This document shows, piece after piece, positions 25,869 to 35,258 of a stretch of DNA of 64,000 bases (position 1 is the stretch's first letter; every line of letters starts with the position of its first letter). The stretch covers positions 182,442-246,441 of the forward strand of contig NZ_JADEWH010000007.1 of assembly GCF_015207755.1 (NCBI RefSeq). The letters run 5' to 3'. The DNA comes from Nodularia sp. LEGE 06071. Its GTDB lineage: Bacteria > Cyanobacteriota > Cyanobacteriia > Cyanobacteriales > Nostocaceae. The translations under genes were made by a program, and so were the position numbers. Below the pieces are notes generated by a model. That model saw nothing but the letters and a program-made list of their open reading frames with translations. It ran no database searches and was not told where the DNA came from.

Positions 25869-27116
25869 ATGAGTGCAGAAATTATTTGTGTTGGTACAGA
25901 ACTCTTACTAGGGGATATCCTCAACAGTAACTCGCAATATTTAGCCCAACAATTAGCCCAACTAGGGATTCCCCACTACAATCAAACAGTCGTTGGCGAT
26001 AACCCAGAAAGATTAAAGCAAGTTATCGAAATTGCTATATCAAGAGCGCAAATTCTTATTTTTACAGGTGGTCTTGGTCCCACACCCGACGACCTCACCT
26101 GTGAAACCATAGCGGATTTTTTTGGCGTTCCCTTGATAGAACGTCCCGAAATCATCGAAGACATCACTCAGAAATTCGCCCAACGTGGTCGGGTAATGTC
26201 ACCCAGTAACCGCAAACAAGCATTAATTCCCCAAGGTGCAGACATTTTACCCAATCCTACTGGGACAGCACCGGGAATTATTTGGCAACCGCGCCCCGAA
26301 ATCACGATTTTTACCTTTCCTGGTGTCCCGTCAGAAATGCACCGGATGTGGACAGATACAGCAGTCCCTTATCTCAAAAATCAAGGCTGGGGAAAGGAGA
26401 TTATTTATAGCCGCAGTTTAAGGTTTTGGGGGATTGGTGAATCTGCATTAGCTGAAAAAGTTGCTCCCTATTTTAACTTACCTAATCCCACTGTTGCCCC
26501 TTATGCGGGTAAAGGTGAAGTCAGATTACGCATTTCCGCCAAGGCTGATTCAGAAGCTGCGGCTGAGGCTTTAATTTCACCTGTGGAGAAACAGCTAAAA
26601 GATATTGCTGGCTTAGATTATTACGGGGCTGATGATCAGACTTTAGCTTCTGTAGTGGGTAATTTGTTGCGTTTATCAGGGCAAACACTATCAGTAGCCG
26701 AGTCCTGTACTGGTGGTGGTTTAGGACAAATGTTAACGGATATTTCTGGGAGTTCTGATTATTTTTGGGGTGGGGTAATTTCTTATGATAATTCGGTGAA
26801 GGTGGGGTTACTGGGAGTTAACCCAGAGGATTTAGATAAATTTGGGGCGGTGAGTGCTACTGTTGCAGAACAAATGGCGATGGGGGTAAAAACTCGCCTT
26901 TCAACTTCTTGGGGTTTAAGTGTCACTGGTATTGCTGGCCCAACTGGAGGAACAGAGACAAAGCCTGTGGGTTTAGTTTACATCGGTTTAGCGGGTCCAA
27001 AAAATGAAGTTGCAAGTTTTGAGTATCGCTTTGGTGCGATGCGGGGACGTGATTTAATTCGTTATGTGAGTGGTAACACTGCTTTGGATTTGCTGCGGCG
27101 AAAATTGATTAAGTAG
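25869..27116 (+). CDS. cinA: CinA-family nicotinamide-nucleotide amidase
   Basis: 415 residues with two domains. The N-terminal MoCF-like domain has GTELLLGDILNSNSQYLAQQ and FTGGLGPTPDD; the C-terminal amidase has VAESCTGGGLGQMLTDISG, GGVISYDNSVKVGLLGV and GIAGPTGGTETKPVGLVYIG. It recycles NMN to nicotinate mononucleotide in the pyridine nucleotide cycle, and is called competence/damage-inducible protein in older annotation. Full length. No recA is next to it, unlike in some bacteria. Confidence 0.95.
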   Translation: MSAEIICVGTELLLGDILNSNSQYLAQQLAQLGIPHYNQTVVGDNPERLKQVIEIAISRAQILIFTGGLGPTPDDLTCETIADFFGVPLIERPEIIEDITQKFAQRGRVMSPSNRKQALIPQGADILPNPTGTAPGIIWQPRPEITIFTFPGVPSEMHRMWTDTAVPYLKNQGWGKEIIYSRSLRFWGIGESALAEKVAPYFNLPNPTVAPYAGKGEVRLRISAKADSEAAAEALISPVEKQLKDIAGLDYYGADDQTLASVVGNLLRLSGQTLSVAESCTGGGLGQMLTDISGSSDYFWGGVISYDNSVKVGLLGVNPEDLDKFGAVSATVAEQMAMGVKTRLSTSWGLSVTGIAGPTGGTETKPVGLVYIGLAGPKNEVASFEYRFGAMRGRDLIRYVSGNTALDLLRRKLIK

Positions 27117-27123
27117 TCACTAG

Positions 27124-27262
27124 TACCGCAAGGCGGAAGTCAAAAGTCAAAAGTCAAAAGTCAAAAAGCTTATAAAATGGGCTTTTCATAGATTTTGAAT
27201 GGTCTGTTTATTTACGCCAACTTGTACTAGGATAATGGTGGGTTACGCTGCGCTAACCCACC
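27124..27262. repeat. CCGCAAGGCGGAAGTCAAAAG repeat block and hairpin after cinA
   Basis: CCGCAAGGCGG followed by four AGTCAAA units (27124-27166); the same junction occurs at 44749-44778. Then a hairpin GGTGGGTTA/TAACCCACC (27237-27262) followed by CTACAATTTTTTGG that might end the cinA transcript. Confidence 0.65.
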
Positions 27263-27332
27263 CTACAATTTTTGGGTAATTTATTTTTTGGTGTTTCCTA
27301 ATGACTCCCCGTAGCAGAATAAAATTGCCAAG

Positions 27333-28394
27333 TTATTCTGTTTCTGTGAACTCTATAGTTTCTACAAAGTCTAAAATATTATCCTTGATTTCCTCGGCTT
27401 CTTCTTTAATAGAACTGGGTTTTTCACCGTTAAAAAAGCTGTGCTGGCTGCTGACTATATACAAATAGTTAGAGTTCATAAATGCCAGTAACCCTCGGTA
27501 TGCATCTAGTCTGGTGGCTGTGCCGTTATTTGTTGATTGGGAAATTGTTGAACCTTGGGGCATATCAATGAGGGCAAAGTAAGAACCTTCAACTATGTCT
27601 TTCAAATATTCGGTATACCTAACCTCAGCTTTTGGCATATTCGTAAAAATGGCTTCTGGCACATACTTGTTGAGTAGAATTGATTGCAAATATTCTTCTT
27701 GTCCAATAGATTCCACTTCTTCTAATTGTTCTGAGGAGATGGGATAATGATCGATTCTCAGCATAGTCCCGAAGTTATCAAAAAAGCCAACTACCCCGTC
27801 TTCACTTTCTACTTTACCTCCCTGCTGTGGATCAACAGGAATTGGGACGGAAAAATTACCAGAGGGCGATTCATATACCTCGTCGCCATAATCTCTGACT
27901 ATTACTGTGTCTTCTTCGTCGTCTAGGTAAATTTCGTTTTCTGCTTCTTGATAGGCCGCAATTACTTCCTGTGTAATTTCATGGGCTTCTTCATCTTCTA
28001 GGTCTAAGGCTTGCTGCAACTGTTTGAGATACGGCTGTTTCTGTTGGGGGATAATCAGATCGTCTTCATCTATACTGACCATTACCCCGACAGCAAACGC
28101 ATCTAGAACTAGTTCATCGGAAAGGCTTTTACTGGCGACATTAAATAAGCTTCCCAGTCCTTCAACTTCTGCAATTCCGATGAGTCTATCGACTATTTGG
28201 GCAATTTCATCTTCTGAGTATTCTTCAAAAACCTCAAAGTCCCAAAGGATACTCGCTAAAACTTCTGCGTCTACCTCCTCTACAGACAAATCAGCCATTT
28301 CCGTGACAACTGCGATCGCAGCTACGGCTTCTTCTGGACTCAGTGATTCTTCTGTGGTTTTTGTTGAATTAAAAATCTTGTCATATTTAGTCAC
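27333..28394 (-). CDS. Acidic hypothetical protein, TerB-like N-terminus possible
   Basis: 353 residues, strongly acidic, no signal peptide or membrane segment. Residues about 15-150 are helical with a repeated pattern (SPEEAVAAIAVVTEMADL and the like) resembling a TerB/tellurite-resistance type helical domain, but the match is only by eye. After an acidic linker (residues about 150-170), residues 175-350 form an alpha/beta domain starting ESPSGNFSVPIPVDPQ that resembles PsbP-like folds. A two-domain reading is an inference. It converges with cinA across a repeat region. Confidence 0.6.
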   Translation of the reverse strand: MTKYDKIFNSTKTTEESLSPEEAVAAIAVVTEMADLSVEEVDAEVLASILWDFEVFEEYSEDEIAQIVDRLIGIAEVEGLGSLFNVASKSLSDELVLDAFAVGVMVSIDEDDLIIPQQKQPYLKQLQQALDLEDEEAHEITQEVIAAYQEAENEIYLDDEEDTVIVRDYGDEVYESPSGNFSVPIPVDPQQGGKVESEDGVVGFFDNFGTMLRIDHYPISSEQLEEVESIGQEEYLQSILLNKYVPEAIFTNMPKAEVRYTEYLKDIVEGSYFALIDMPQGSTISQSTNNGTATRLDAYRGLLAFMNSNYLYIVSSQHSFFNGEKPSSIKEEAEEIKDNILDFVETIEFTETE

Positions 28395-28915
28395 AATTAT
28401 TACCTCTTTGGTTTGGTAGTACTAACATATTAAAAGTAACAATGGTCAGTTTAGTAATGTAGCGAACCTTTTGTTCAAAAAATTCGCTCATGTCTACTTG
28501 ACTTGATATCTCTGGGAGTAACAAAGAGCGCCAATTCAGCCTTACTGAAGTTCGCTGGTAGTAAAACTCCTGATTTACCCTATCCTGAATGTGAGTCATA
28601 CAGAGAGTAAACGGTAATTTCTTGGGAGAAATGGGGTTTAGTTTAGTAACCTTGGTGTATTGTGTCACCCTAAGATGCTTGAATATTTTATCCTTAATAC
28701 TTACTCTACAATTCAATTCTCATAGCGGTAATCATCTTTTGCTTTAATCAGGTGGCAAATGAATTTCATCTATGGGTAGAAATATCAACTAGCTAGCGAT
28801 AGATTTCTATACCAAGGGTAGGATGTAATAATACCGTTGTTTGTAGTGACACATGATAATATCTCAGCTGTACTCATGACTCTACAAACTGTACTTTCAT
28901 AAAATTGCATCTTCT
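28395..28915. other. Intergenic region between divergent genes
   Basis: 521 bp. A 109-codon minus-strand open frame overlaps the start of the 353-residue gene and has unlikely composition, so it is not called. No strong promoter or RNA fold was seen. Confidence 0.5.
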
Positions 28916-30840
28916 ATGGTAAATCAGGCATCCCAGTCCTCACCAGATCAATATACAGTAGGTTCTGCTAGTACAGAACTAGAATCTCTGATTCAAACAC
29001 CGTCATCAGATACTGAAATTGATTTAGAGTTCCTTTACACCAGAGATATTGAATTTCGCCAAGAAACTATTTACTTTCTGGTGGTTGATCGTTTTTATGA
29101 AGGTGATCCAGATAACAGCAAAGGTACTAACTCAGACCTTTACGATGGTACTGCCCAAGATTGGGGTAAATACTGGGGTGGTGATTTGCAAGGTGTCATC
29201 GATAAATTGGACTACCTCAAAAATATGGGAGTTACGTCTGTCTGGTTAACTCCCCTGTTTGAACAAGTGGACGATTTATTTATTAGCAACGCAGCAATGC
29301 ATGGTTATTGGACAAAAGACTTTAAGCGCATCAATCCGCGCTACATTGCTAATGGCGAAAACCCTTCTTTAAACGAAACTCAAGAAGCTAAAAATACGAC
29401 ATTTGATCGGTTAATTACCGAACTGCACAAGCGCAAGATGAAGTTGGTGCTGGATATTGTCTGCAACCACAGTAGCCCTGATACTAACGGTAGTAAGGGG
29501 GAATTATATGATGATGGGGTGAAAATTGCTGACTTCAATAATGATATCAATCACTGGTATCACCATTATGGGGAAGTGCAAGACTGGGAAGATGATTGGC
29601 AAGTGCAGAATTGTGAACTAGCAGGTCTGGCGACCTTCAATGAAAATAATAGTGAATATCGGCAGTATATCAAGTCAGCAATTAAACAATGGCTAGACCG
29701 GGGTGTTGATGCACTACGGGTAGATACTGTCAAGCATATGCCTATCTGGTTTTGGCAAGAATTCACTGGTGATATGAGTAATCACAAGCCAGATGTATTT
29801 ATTTTTGGTGAATGGATTTATAACCATCCTAGTGATGATCTCTCCGTAGAATTTGCCAATAACTCAGGCATGACCATGCTAGACTTTGGGCTGTGTATGG
29901 CAATTCGTTCGGCATTAGCACAGGGTGCAGCAAACGGATTTCAGGCAATTCAAGATATCTTTGACCAGGATTATCGTTACAATGGGGCGACTGAGTTAAT
30001 CACCTTCATTGATAACCATGATATGTCTCGCTTTCAGTCGCTGAATCCTGACCCAGCGATGTTGAAGGTGGCGATCGCTCTGATTATGACAGTTCGTGGT
30101 ATTCCTTGTATCTATTACGGTACAGAACAGTATCTGCACGATGATACGGATGGTGGTAACGACCCCTACAACCGCCCGATGATGGAAAAGTGGGATACTG
30201 AAAGTGAAATTTATCGTGTTCTCAGATTGCTGTCTGGCTTACGGCGGCTGAATCCGGCGATCTCAATGGGTAGTCAGTGGCAAAAATATCTTACACCCGA
30301 TGTCTACTGCTACATCCGCCGCTATCGTGACTCTGTATGCTTTGTGGCACTGAATCGGGGCGGAGAGGTGACTTTACCAGAAGTAGAAACAGAACTACCT
30401 GATGGCGAACATACCTGTGTGATCACTCGCAATAAGTATGAAGTCAAAGACGGTAAAGTTTATAATTTACTCCTGGAAGAACGGGGAGTAATTGTTTTCA
30501 GCCACGTGGGAGAACGGATTAAAGGGCAAACTATCGTGCGGGTACAACTGAACGGGGTATATACCCAACCAGGTGAAACCATTGTAGTCACTGGAGACTG
30601 TCCAGAGTTAGGCAACTGGGATATCAGCAAGGCTTATCCTTTAGAGTACATCAACTCCAACACCTGGTTTGCAGAGATTCCCTTTGATGAAAGTACTGGT
30701 AACTTGATTAGTTATAAATATGCCATGTGGCGCGAAGGGCGATCGCCTCTGCGGGAAAATCTCGTCAATCGCCGTTGGGTAATTGCCAAGGAAGGCACTG
30801 TCAAATGGCGTGATACCTGGGCTTCAGGGCGGGAATCTTA

Positions 30841-30841
<1 letters not shown>
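28916..30841 (+). CDS. GH13 alpha-amylase with C-terminal CBM20 starch-binding domain
   Basis: 641 residues. The catalytic barrel has FLVVDRFYEGDP, VLDIVCNHSS, GVDALRVDTVKH (nucleophile Asp270), FIFGEW (acid/base Glu299) and FIDNHD (Asp369), so the catalytic triad is intact. Residues about 535-641 form a CBM20 module (VRVQLNGVYTQPGETIVVTG then CPELGNWD). No signal peptide, so it probably acts on glycogen or maltodextrin inside the cell. The motif set is close to cyclodextrin glucanotransferase/maltogenic amylase relatives; hydrolase versus transferase activity cannot be told. Confidence 0.93.
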
Positions 30842-30907
<66 letters not shown>

Positions 30908-30929
30908 GTTTTTTAGTCAGCACTCAGCA

Positions 30930-31334
30930 CTACTTACTGGGTTGGGATATGCGGGCTTCAATATCTTCCAAGGTTTGTAACAGTAAACGCTTGGCCTGTA
31001 ATTTCCAACCCCACTTTTGAATTCTGAAAGCGGCGACAGTCCCCACCCCACCTACTAATAAAAGCACGGGCTGATTCAAGGAAATTCCGAATAATAACCC
31101 CAATCCGGCAATTCCCCAAAATGGTAAAGCTGCGGCTTGCCTTTGTTCTTCGATAATATTAGTAATTATACTAGGCTTCATAGTAGCTAATAATTCAGAT
31201 TTGACTTGCCGTTGTTCTGCGAGGGATACAGATAAACCGATTTTACGGCGCATTTTTTCAATTTTGCGGGCATCACTACTGTATTCAGTTAGCTCATCTT
31301 CTGCCATTTGTAGTAGTCGTTCTAATTGCGCCAT
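30930..31334 (-). CDS. Small membrane hypothetical protein
   Basis: 134 residues. Residues 1-65 are polar and helical; two hydrophobic segments follow (about 70-88 and 90-105: LPFWGIAGLGLLFGISLNQP then VLLLVGGVGTVAAF), then a basic amphipathic C-terminus. No named family recognised. Probably a two-span plasma or thylakoid membrane protein with both ends in the cytoplasm. Divergent from ppsA with 178 bp between. Confidence 0.7.
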   Translation of the reverse strand: MAQLERLLQMAEDELTEYSSDARKIEKMRRKIGLSVSLAEQRQVKSELLATMKPSIITNIIEEQRQAAALPFWGIAGLGLLFGISLNQPVLLLVGGVGTVAAFRIQKWGWKLQAKRLLLQTLEDIEARISQPSK

Positions 31335-31512
31335 TTTGCACTAAATTTAGGGGTCTGATATCGCTATTATCTAAGAAAATGTTAAATTTTCCTAACTATA
31401 ATCTTGCATCTGATCGCACGATCCCAAATCTTAAATCTAGAATTAAACATAGGGACAATATCCTAGCAATCAAAAACTGACAACCAGAGCGTCTACTTGA
31501 GAGGTAATACAG

Positions 31513-33963
31513 ATGGTTACGGTATCTCAAAGCACATTGATTCAATCTGACAAAGAGCGATCGCTGATTCTCTGGTTTGATGAGGTTGGTATTGCTGATA
31601 TACCGCTAGTTGGGGGTAAAAATGCCTCACTAGGGGAAATGATTCAAGAACTGACACCTCAAGGCGTTAACGTTCCCACAGGATTTGCTACGACTGCATA
31701 TGCTTATCGGTATTTCATTGAGTCGGCTGGGTTAGAAGCCAAGTTACGCGAACTCTTTGCGGATTTAGATGTTGAGGATGTCAAAAATTTGCGGGTACGG
31801 GGAAAACAAGCGCGATCGCTACTGATGCATACACGGTTTCCTGTAGACTTAAGAGATGCGATCGCCACAGCATATCTGAAACTCTGCGAACAATACAATC
31901 CAGATACAGATGTCGCCGTCCGTTCCAGCGCCACAGCCGAAGACCTCCCCGATGCTAGTTTTGCCGGACAGCAAGAAAGTTACTTAAATGTTGTCAGTGT
32001 CGAAGGAGTTTTAGCAGCTTGTCATCGCTGCTTTGCTTCCATATTCACCGACCGCGCCATTTCCTATCGCCACACCAAAGGATTTGATCACTTTAGCATT
32101 GCCCTGGCCGTCGGTGTCCAAAAAATGGTGCGTTCTGACTTAGCCACCTCTGGAGTCATGTTTTCCATTGATACTGAAACTGGCTTTAAAGATGCAGCAC
32201 TAATTACAGCCGCCTACGGTTTAGGCGAAAACGTAGTTCAGGGAACCGTTAACCCAGATGAATACTATGTTTTCAAGCCGACCTTAAAAGCAGGTTTCCG
32301 CCCGATTATCGATAAAAAATTGGGCAGCAAAGAACTAAAAATGATCTATGATGATGGCTCAAAATTCACAAAAAATGTCGCCGTCTCCAGCATAGAACAA
32401 AGTAAATTTGCTCTGAGTGATGCAGAAATTTTACAACTCGCACATTGGGCTTGTTTAATAGAAGATCATTATTCCCAAACCCACGGTAATTACTCCCCAA
32501 TGGATATCGAGTGGGCAAAAGACGGAATTACAAATCAACTTTTTGTTGTCCAAGCGCGTCCCGAAACAGTCCAGTCGCAGAAAATAGGGAACGTCTTGCG
32601 GAGTTATCATTTCGTTAAAACAGATAAGGAAGCAAAATTCCCCCAATCCCTAGTCACCGGTCGGGCGGTGGGAGAAGCCATTAGTCAAGGTAAAGTACAT
32701 CTAATTTTAGATGTGAATAAAATCGACCAATTCCAAGCCGGCGATGTCTTAGTAACAGAGAGAACAGACCCCGACTGGGAACCGATCATGAAACGCGCCA
32801 GTGCAATTGTGACAAACTCCGGGGGGCGCACCTGTCATGCGGCGATTATTGCGCGAGAATTGGGAGTCCCCGCAATTGTCGGGTCTAGCAATGCGACAGC
32901 AGTCTTAAAAACTGGTCAAGAGGTGACGATTTCTTGCGCCGAAGGAGATGAAGGCAAAGTTTATCCTGGCTTATTACCCTTTGAAATCAAAGAAGTTCTC
33001 CTAGAAAACTTAACCCGCACCCGTACCCAAATTTTAATGAATGTGGGTAATCCCCAAGAAGCATTGAGTTTATCAGCAATTCCCAATGATGGCGTAGGTT
33101 TAGCCCGCACAGAATTTATTATCGCCAACCAAATTCAAATTCATCCTATGGCTTTGATTCACTATGACAAGTTAGAAGATGTATTTGTCAAAACCAAAAT
33201 TAATCAAATCACTGCCCTTTACGATGACAAACCCCAGTATTTTGTTGATAAATTAGCCCAAGGTATTGGGAGAATTGCGGCGGCTTTTTATCCTAAGCCA
33301 GTGATTGTGAGAATGTCAGATTTCAAAAGTAATGAATATGCCAACCTTTTAGGTGGTCAGCAATTTGAACCCAAAGAAGAAAACCCCATGCTGGGTTGGC
33401 GTGGCGCAGCCCGTTACTATGATCAAGGATATAAAGAAGCTTTTGCCCTAGAGTGTGAATCTATCAAACGAGTTCGGGACGAAATGGGTTTGACTAACGT
33501 TATCCCCATGATTCCCTTTTGTCGTACTCCCGATGAAGGGCGGATGGTATTGGCAGAAATGGCAAAAAATGATTTAAAACAGGGTGTTAACGACTTGCAA
33601 GTCTATGTGATGTGCGAGTTACCCAATAATGTAATTATGGCTGACGAGTTTGCCGAGATTTTTGATGGTTTCTCCATTGGTTCCAATGACTTAACTCAGC
33701 TAACATTAGGCATAGATAGAGATTCAGCCTTGGTAGCGAAGTTATTTGATGAACGCAGTCAGGGTGTGAAGCGCATGGTGAAAATGGCCATAGAAGCTGC
33801 GAAAAGAAATCACCGCAAAATCGGTATTTGTGGACAAGCACCCAGCGATTACCCCGAATTTGCCCAATTTTTAGTAGAACAGGGAATTGATTCCATCAGT
33901 CTAAATCCAGATTCGGTGTTAAAAACGATGCTGGAAATTGCCAAAGTGGAGCAAAATATCTAG
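31513..33963 (+). CDS. ppsA: Phosphoenolpyruvate synthase
   Basis: 816 residues. Makes phosphoenolpyruvate from pyruvate and ATP for gluconeogenesis. The N-terminal ATP-grasp domain starts VGGKNASLGEMIQEL and has AVRSSATAEDLPDASFAGQQ; the phospho-carrier His442 is in GGRTCHAAIIARELGVPAIV; the C-terminal PEP/pyruvate barrel has GVGLARTEFI and ends with GICGQAPSDYPEF (catalytic Cys near residue 772). Full length. AGAGG lies 12 bases before the ATG. Confidence 0.96.
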   Translation: MVTVSQSTLIQSDKERSLILWFDEVGIADIPLVGGKNASLGEMIQELTPQGVNVPTGFATTAYAYRYFIESAGLEAKLRELFADLDVEDVKNLRVRGKQARSLLMHTRFPVDLRDAIATAYLKLCEQYNPDTDVAVRSSATAEDLPDASFAGQQESYLNVVSVEGVLAACHRCFASIFTDRAISYRHTKGFDHFSIALAVGVQKMVRSDLATSGVMFSIDTETGFKDAALITAAYGLGENVVQGTVNPDEYYVFKPTLKAGFRPIIDKKLGSKELKMIYDDGSKFTKNVAVSSIEQSKFALSDAEILQLAHWACLIEDHYSQTHGNYSPMDIEWAKDGITNQLFVVQARPETVQSQKIGNVLRSYHFVKTDKEAKFPQSLVTGRAVGEAISQGKVHLILDVNKIDQFQAGDVLVTERTDPDWEPIMKRASAIVTNSGGRTCHAAIIARELGVPAIVGSSNATAVLKTGQEVTISCAEGDEGKVYPGLLPFEIKEVLLENLTRTRTQILMNVGNPQEALSLSAIPNDGVGLARTEFIIANQIQIHPMALIHYDKLEDVFVKTKINQITALYDDKPQYFVDKLAQGIGRIAAAFYPKPVIVRMSDFKSNEYANLLGGQQFEPKEENPMLGWRGAARYYDQGYKEAFALECESIKRVRDEMGLTNVIPMIPFCRTPDEGRMVLAEMAKNDLKQGVNDLQVYVMCELPNNVIMADEFAEIFDGFSIGSNDLTQLTLGIDRDSALVAKLFDERSQGVKRMVKMAIEAAKRNHRKIGICGQAPSDYPEFAQFLVEQGIDSISLNPDSVLKTMLEIAKVEQNI

Positions 33964-33972
33964 AAAAATATC

Positions 33973-34076
33973 TATAGGACTCCTGTCTGATTGCTGAACA
34001 AGATTTTGGATAAAATCCTGAAAAAACGGGCTTTTCCGTCTGAGTATGTTTTCAAATATCAAATAGGATTCCTATA
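33973..34076. mobile_element. Candidate MITE, 104 bp
   Basis: TATAGGACTCCT (33973-33984) and AGGATTCCTATA (34065-34076) form terminal inverted repeats with one mismatch. An internal GATTTTGGATAAAATC palindrome and AAAACGGGCTTTTCCGTCTG hairpin add structure. No coding capacity. TA at both ends suggests mobilisation by an IS630/Tc1-type transposase. It sits directly after ppsA and might also end its transcript. Confidence 0.5.
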
Positions 34077-34108
34077 GCCGTAGTCATATCGGTATAGCTA
34101 TGGCTGAT

Positions 34109-34354
34109 TTATCTCGGTGTGATCCGGTCATCAAGAGTATCAAGGTCGTAAATAACTCTGGGGTATCGAAGGACTTCCACCTTCTGTCTGAACCCTGGTA
34201 GCAGACTATCGAATTGATCCAATAATGAGGTAATGGGAATCTCAGATCCTAGTCCCAATGCACCCCCTCTGAGCTTCTCGCTTTCTTCATCCATTATTTC
34301 CCGCCACAGTGACTCTTCAGGTTGGCGTTCGACAGAAATTTGATTTGACTTCAT
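34109..34354 (-). CDS. Precursor-like small peptide A (double-glycine leader type)
   Basis: 81 residues from the ATG at 34354, with GGGAG 11 bases upstream. A longer frame from 34399 includes sequence shared as non-coding upstream DNA with the paralogue and is rejected. Residues 1-31 (MKSNQISVERQPEESLWREI, then MDEESEKLRGG) form a leader ending in Gly-Gly, like those removed from bacteriocin-type peptides in cyanobacteria. The remaining 50 residues (ALGLGSEIPITSLLDQFDSL onward) have no Cys and differ completely from paralogue B. Function unknown; a ribosomally made, exported peptide is inferred. Confidence 0.6.
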   Translation of the reverse strand: MKSNQISVERQPEESLWREIMDEESEKLRGGALGLGSEIPITSLLDQFDSLLPGFRQKVEVLRYPRVIYDLDTLDDRITPR

Positions 34355-34410
34355 TGAAGTTCGTCTCCCGTTATGGTGCTGACAACAGCATTTAAGCATA
34401 TTTGTTCAAT

Positions 34411-34457
34411 GTAAAACCCGCCAGCAAGTCCCATTGGGTCAGTAAGTTGCTGGCGGG
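34411..34457 (-). terminator. Terminator between the two leader-peptide genes
   Basis: CCCGCCAGCAA (34417-34427) pairs perfectly over 11 bp with TTGCTGGCGGG (34447-34457). On the minus strand it is followed by TTTTACATTG. It ends the paralogue B transcript, so peptide A is probably transcribed from its own promoter in the duplicated upstream region. Confidence 0.75.
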
Positions 34458-34582
34458 ACGCAATATTAACCACAAATTGCACTAGAAATCTCTCCGTAGT
34501 CTGACTTTTCCGGTGCTGTGCCAGTACCAACCACAGTACGATCCCTATGGCTGTGCTATGCACTCTATGCTCTCTCTATTGG

Positions 34583-34885
34583 CTATTGCTCAATAATGTT
34601 CTCAGTTTGTTCACTAAAAATGGTCTCACCATTTTCCACAATAGTGGTCTCAGTCCTCTCTATAGAGATGATCTGATTACCGGGAGTAATCATATTCTGA
34701 ACTCCTACCTCTCTGACTCGCGCAGTAATTTGACTGACTAAGCCTAACAGTAAATTGCGAATGTTATTTCTGTTAAATAGTAAAAATCCAAATCCAGCCC
34801 GTACCTTCTCGCTTTCTTGATCAGTTAATTCTCTCCACAGCGACTCTTGAGGCTGGCGTTCGACAGAAATTTGATTTGACTTCAT
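34583..34885 (-). CDS. Precursor-like small peptide B (leader shared with peptide A)
   Basis: 100 residues. The first 31 residues (MKSNQISVERQPQESLWREL, then TDQESEKVRAG) are nearly identical to peptide A's leader, with Ala-Gly instead of Gly-Gly at the cleavage position. The core (FGFLLFNRNNIRNLLLGLVS onward, 69 residues) has a hydrophobic start and a Thr/Glu-rich end, no Cys, and no similarity to core A. About 50 bp upstream of the ATG (GGTGCTGACAAC, GCATATTTA) is also duplicated, with GGGAG as ribosome site. Same strand as A, separated by a strong terminator. Confidence 0.6.
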   Translation of the reverse strand: MKSNQISVERQPQESLWRELTDQESEKVRAGFGFLLFNRNNIRNLLLGLVSQITARVREVGVQNMITPGNQIISIERTETTIVENGETIFSEQTENIIEQ

Positions 34886-35258
34886 TTAAGTAGACTCCCA
34901 TTATGGTGCTGACAACAACATTTAAGCATATTTATTATTTGAATAGGAGAAAATTTACTTATATTGTTTGTAAATATTATTCTCTGTATAAAGAAAGAAA
35001 TCACCGTGGTCTCGGACGCACTTACTGATTAAGCCTGAATATTAGAGATTCAATCAGCCCTAGCGTCCTACCTCAAGAGCGAAGAAATATCCTTGTATTC
35101 TCCAACACAGGGAAGAAGAATGCGGCAACGATTACAGGTATAGCCTACACTGTAGCCTATGGCAGGAGAACAAAAAACGAGGAGCGATGGGCAAAACCGC
35201 GCTGTAGGCGATCGCATTTAATATTAAATAAAGTTAGATATTCCCAAATAAATTACTA
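34886..35258. other. Intergenic region between leader peptide B and the ABC transporter
   Basis: 373 bp separating divergent genes; it starts with the duplicated leader-gene upstream segment (34886-34935). A short direct repeat TAGCCTACA/TAGCCTATG lies at 35141-35162. No gene seen. Confidence 0.45.

Noticed and set aside
28387..28716. Minus-strand open frame of 109 codons
   Set aside because: Overlaps the 5' end of the 353-residue gene, has no ribosome site and an unlikely composition.
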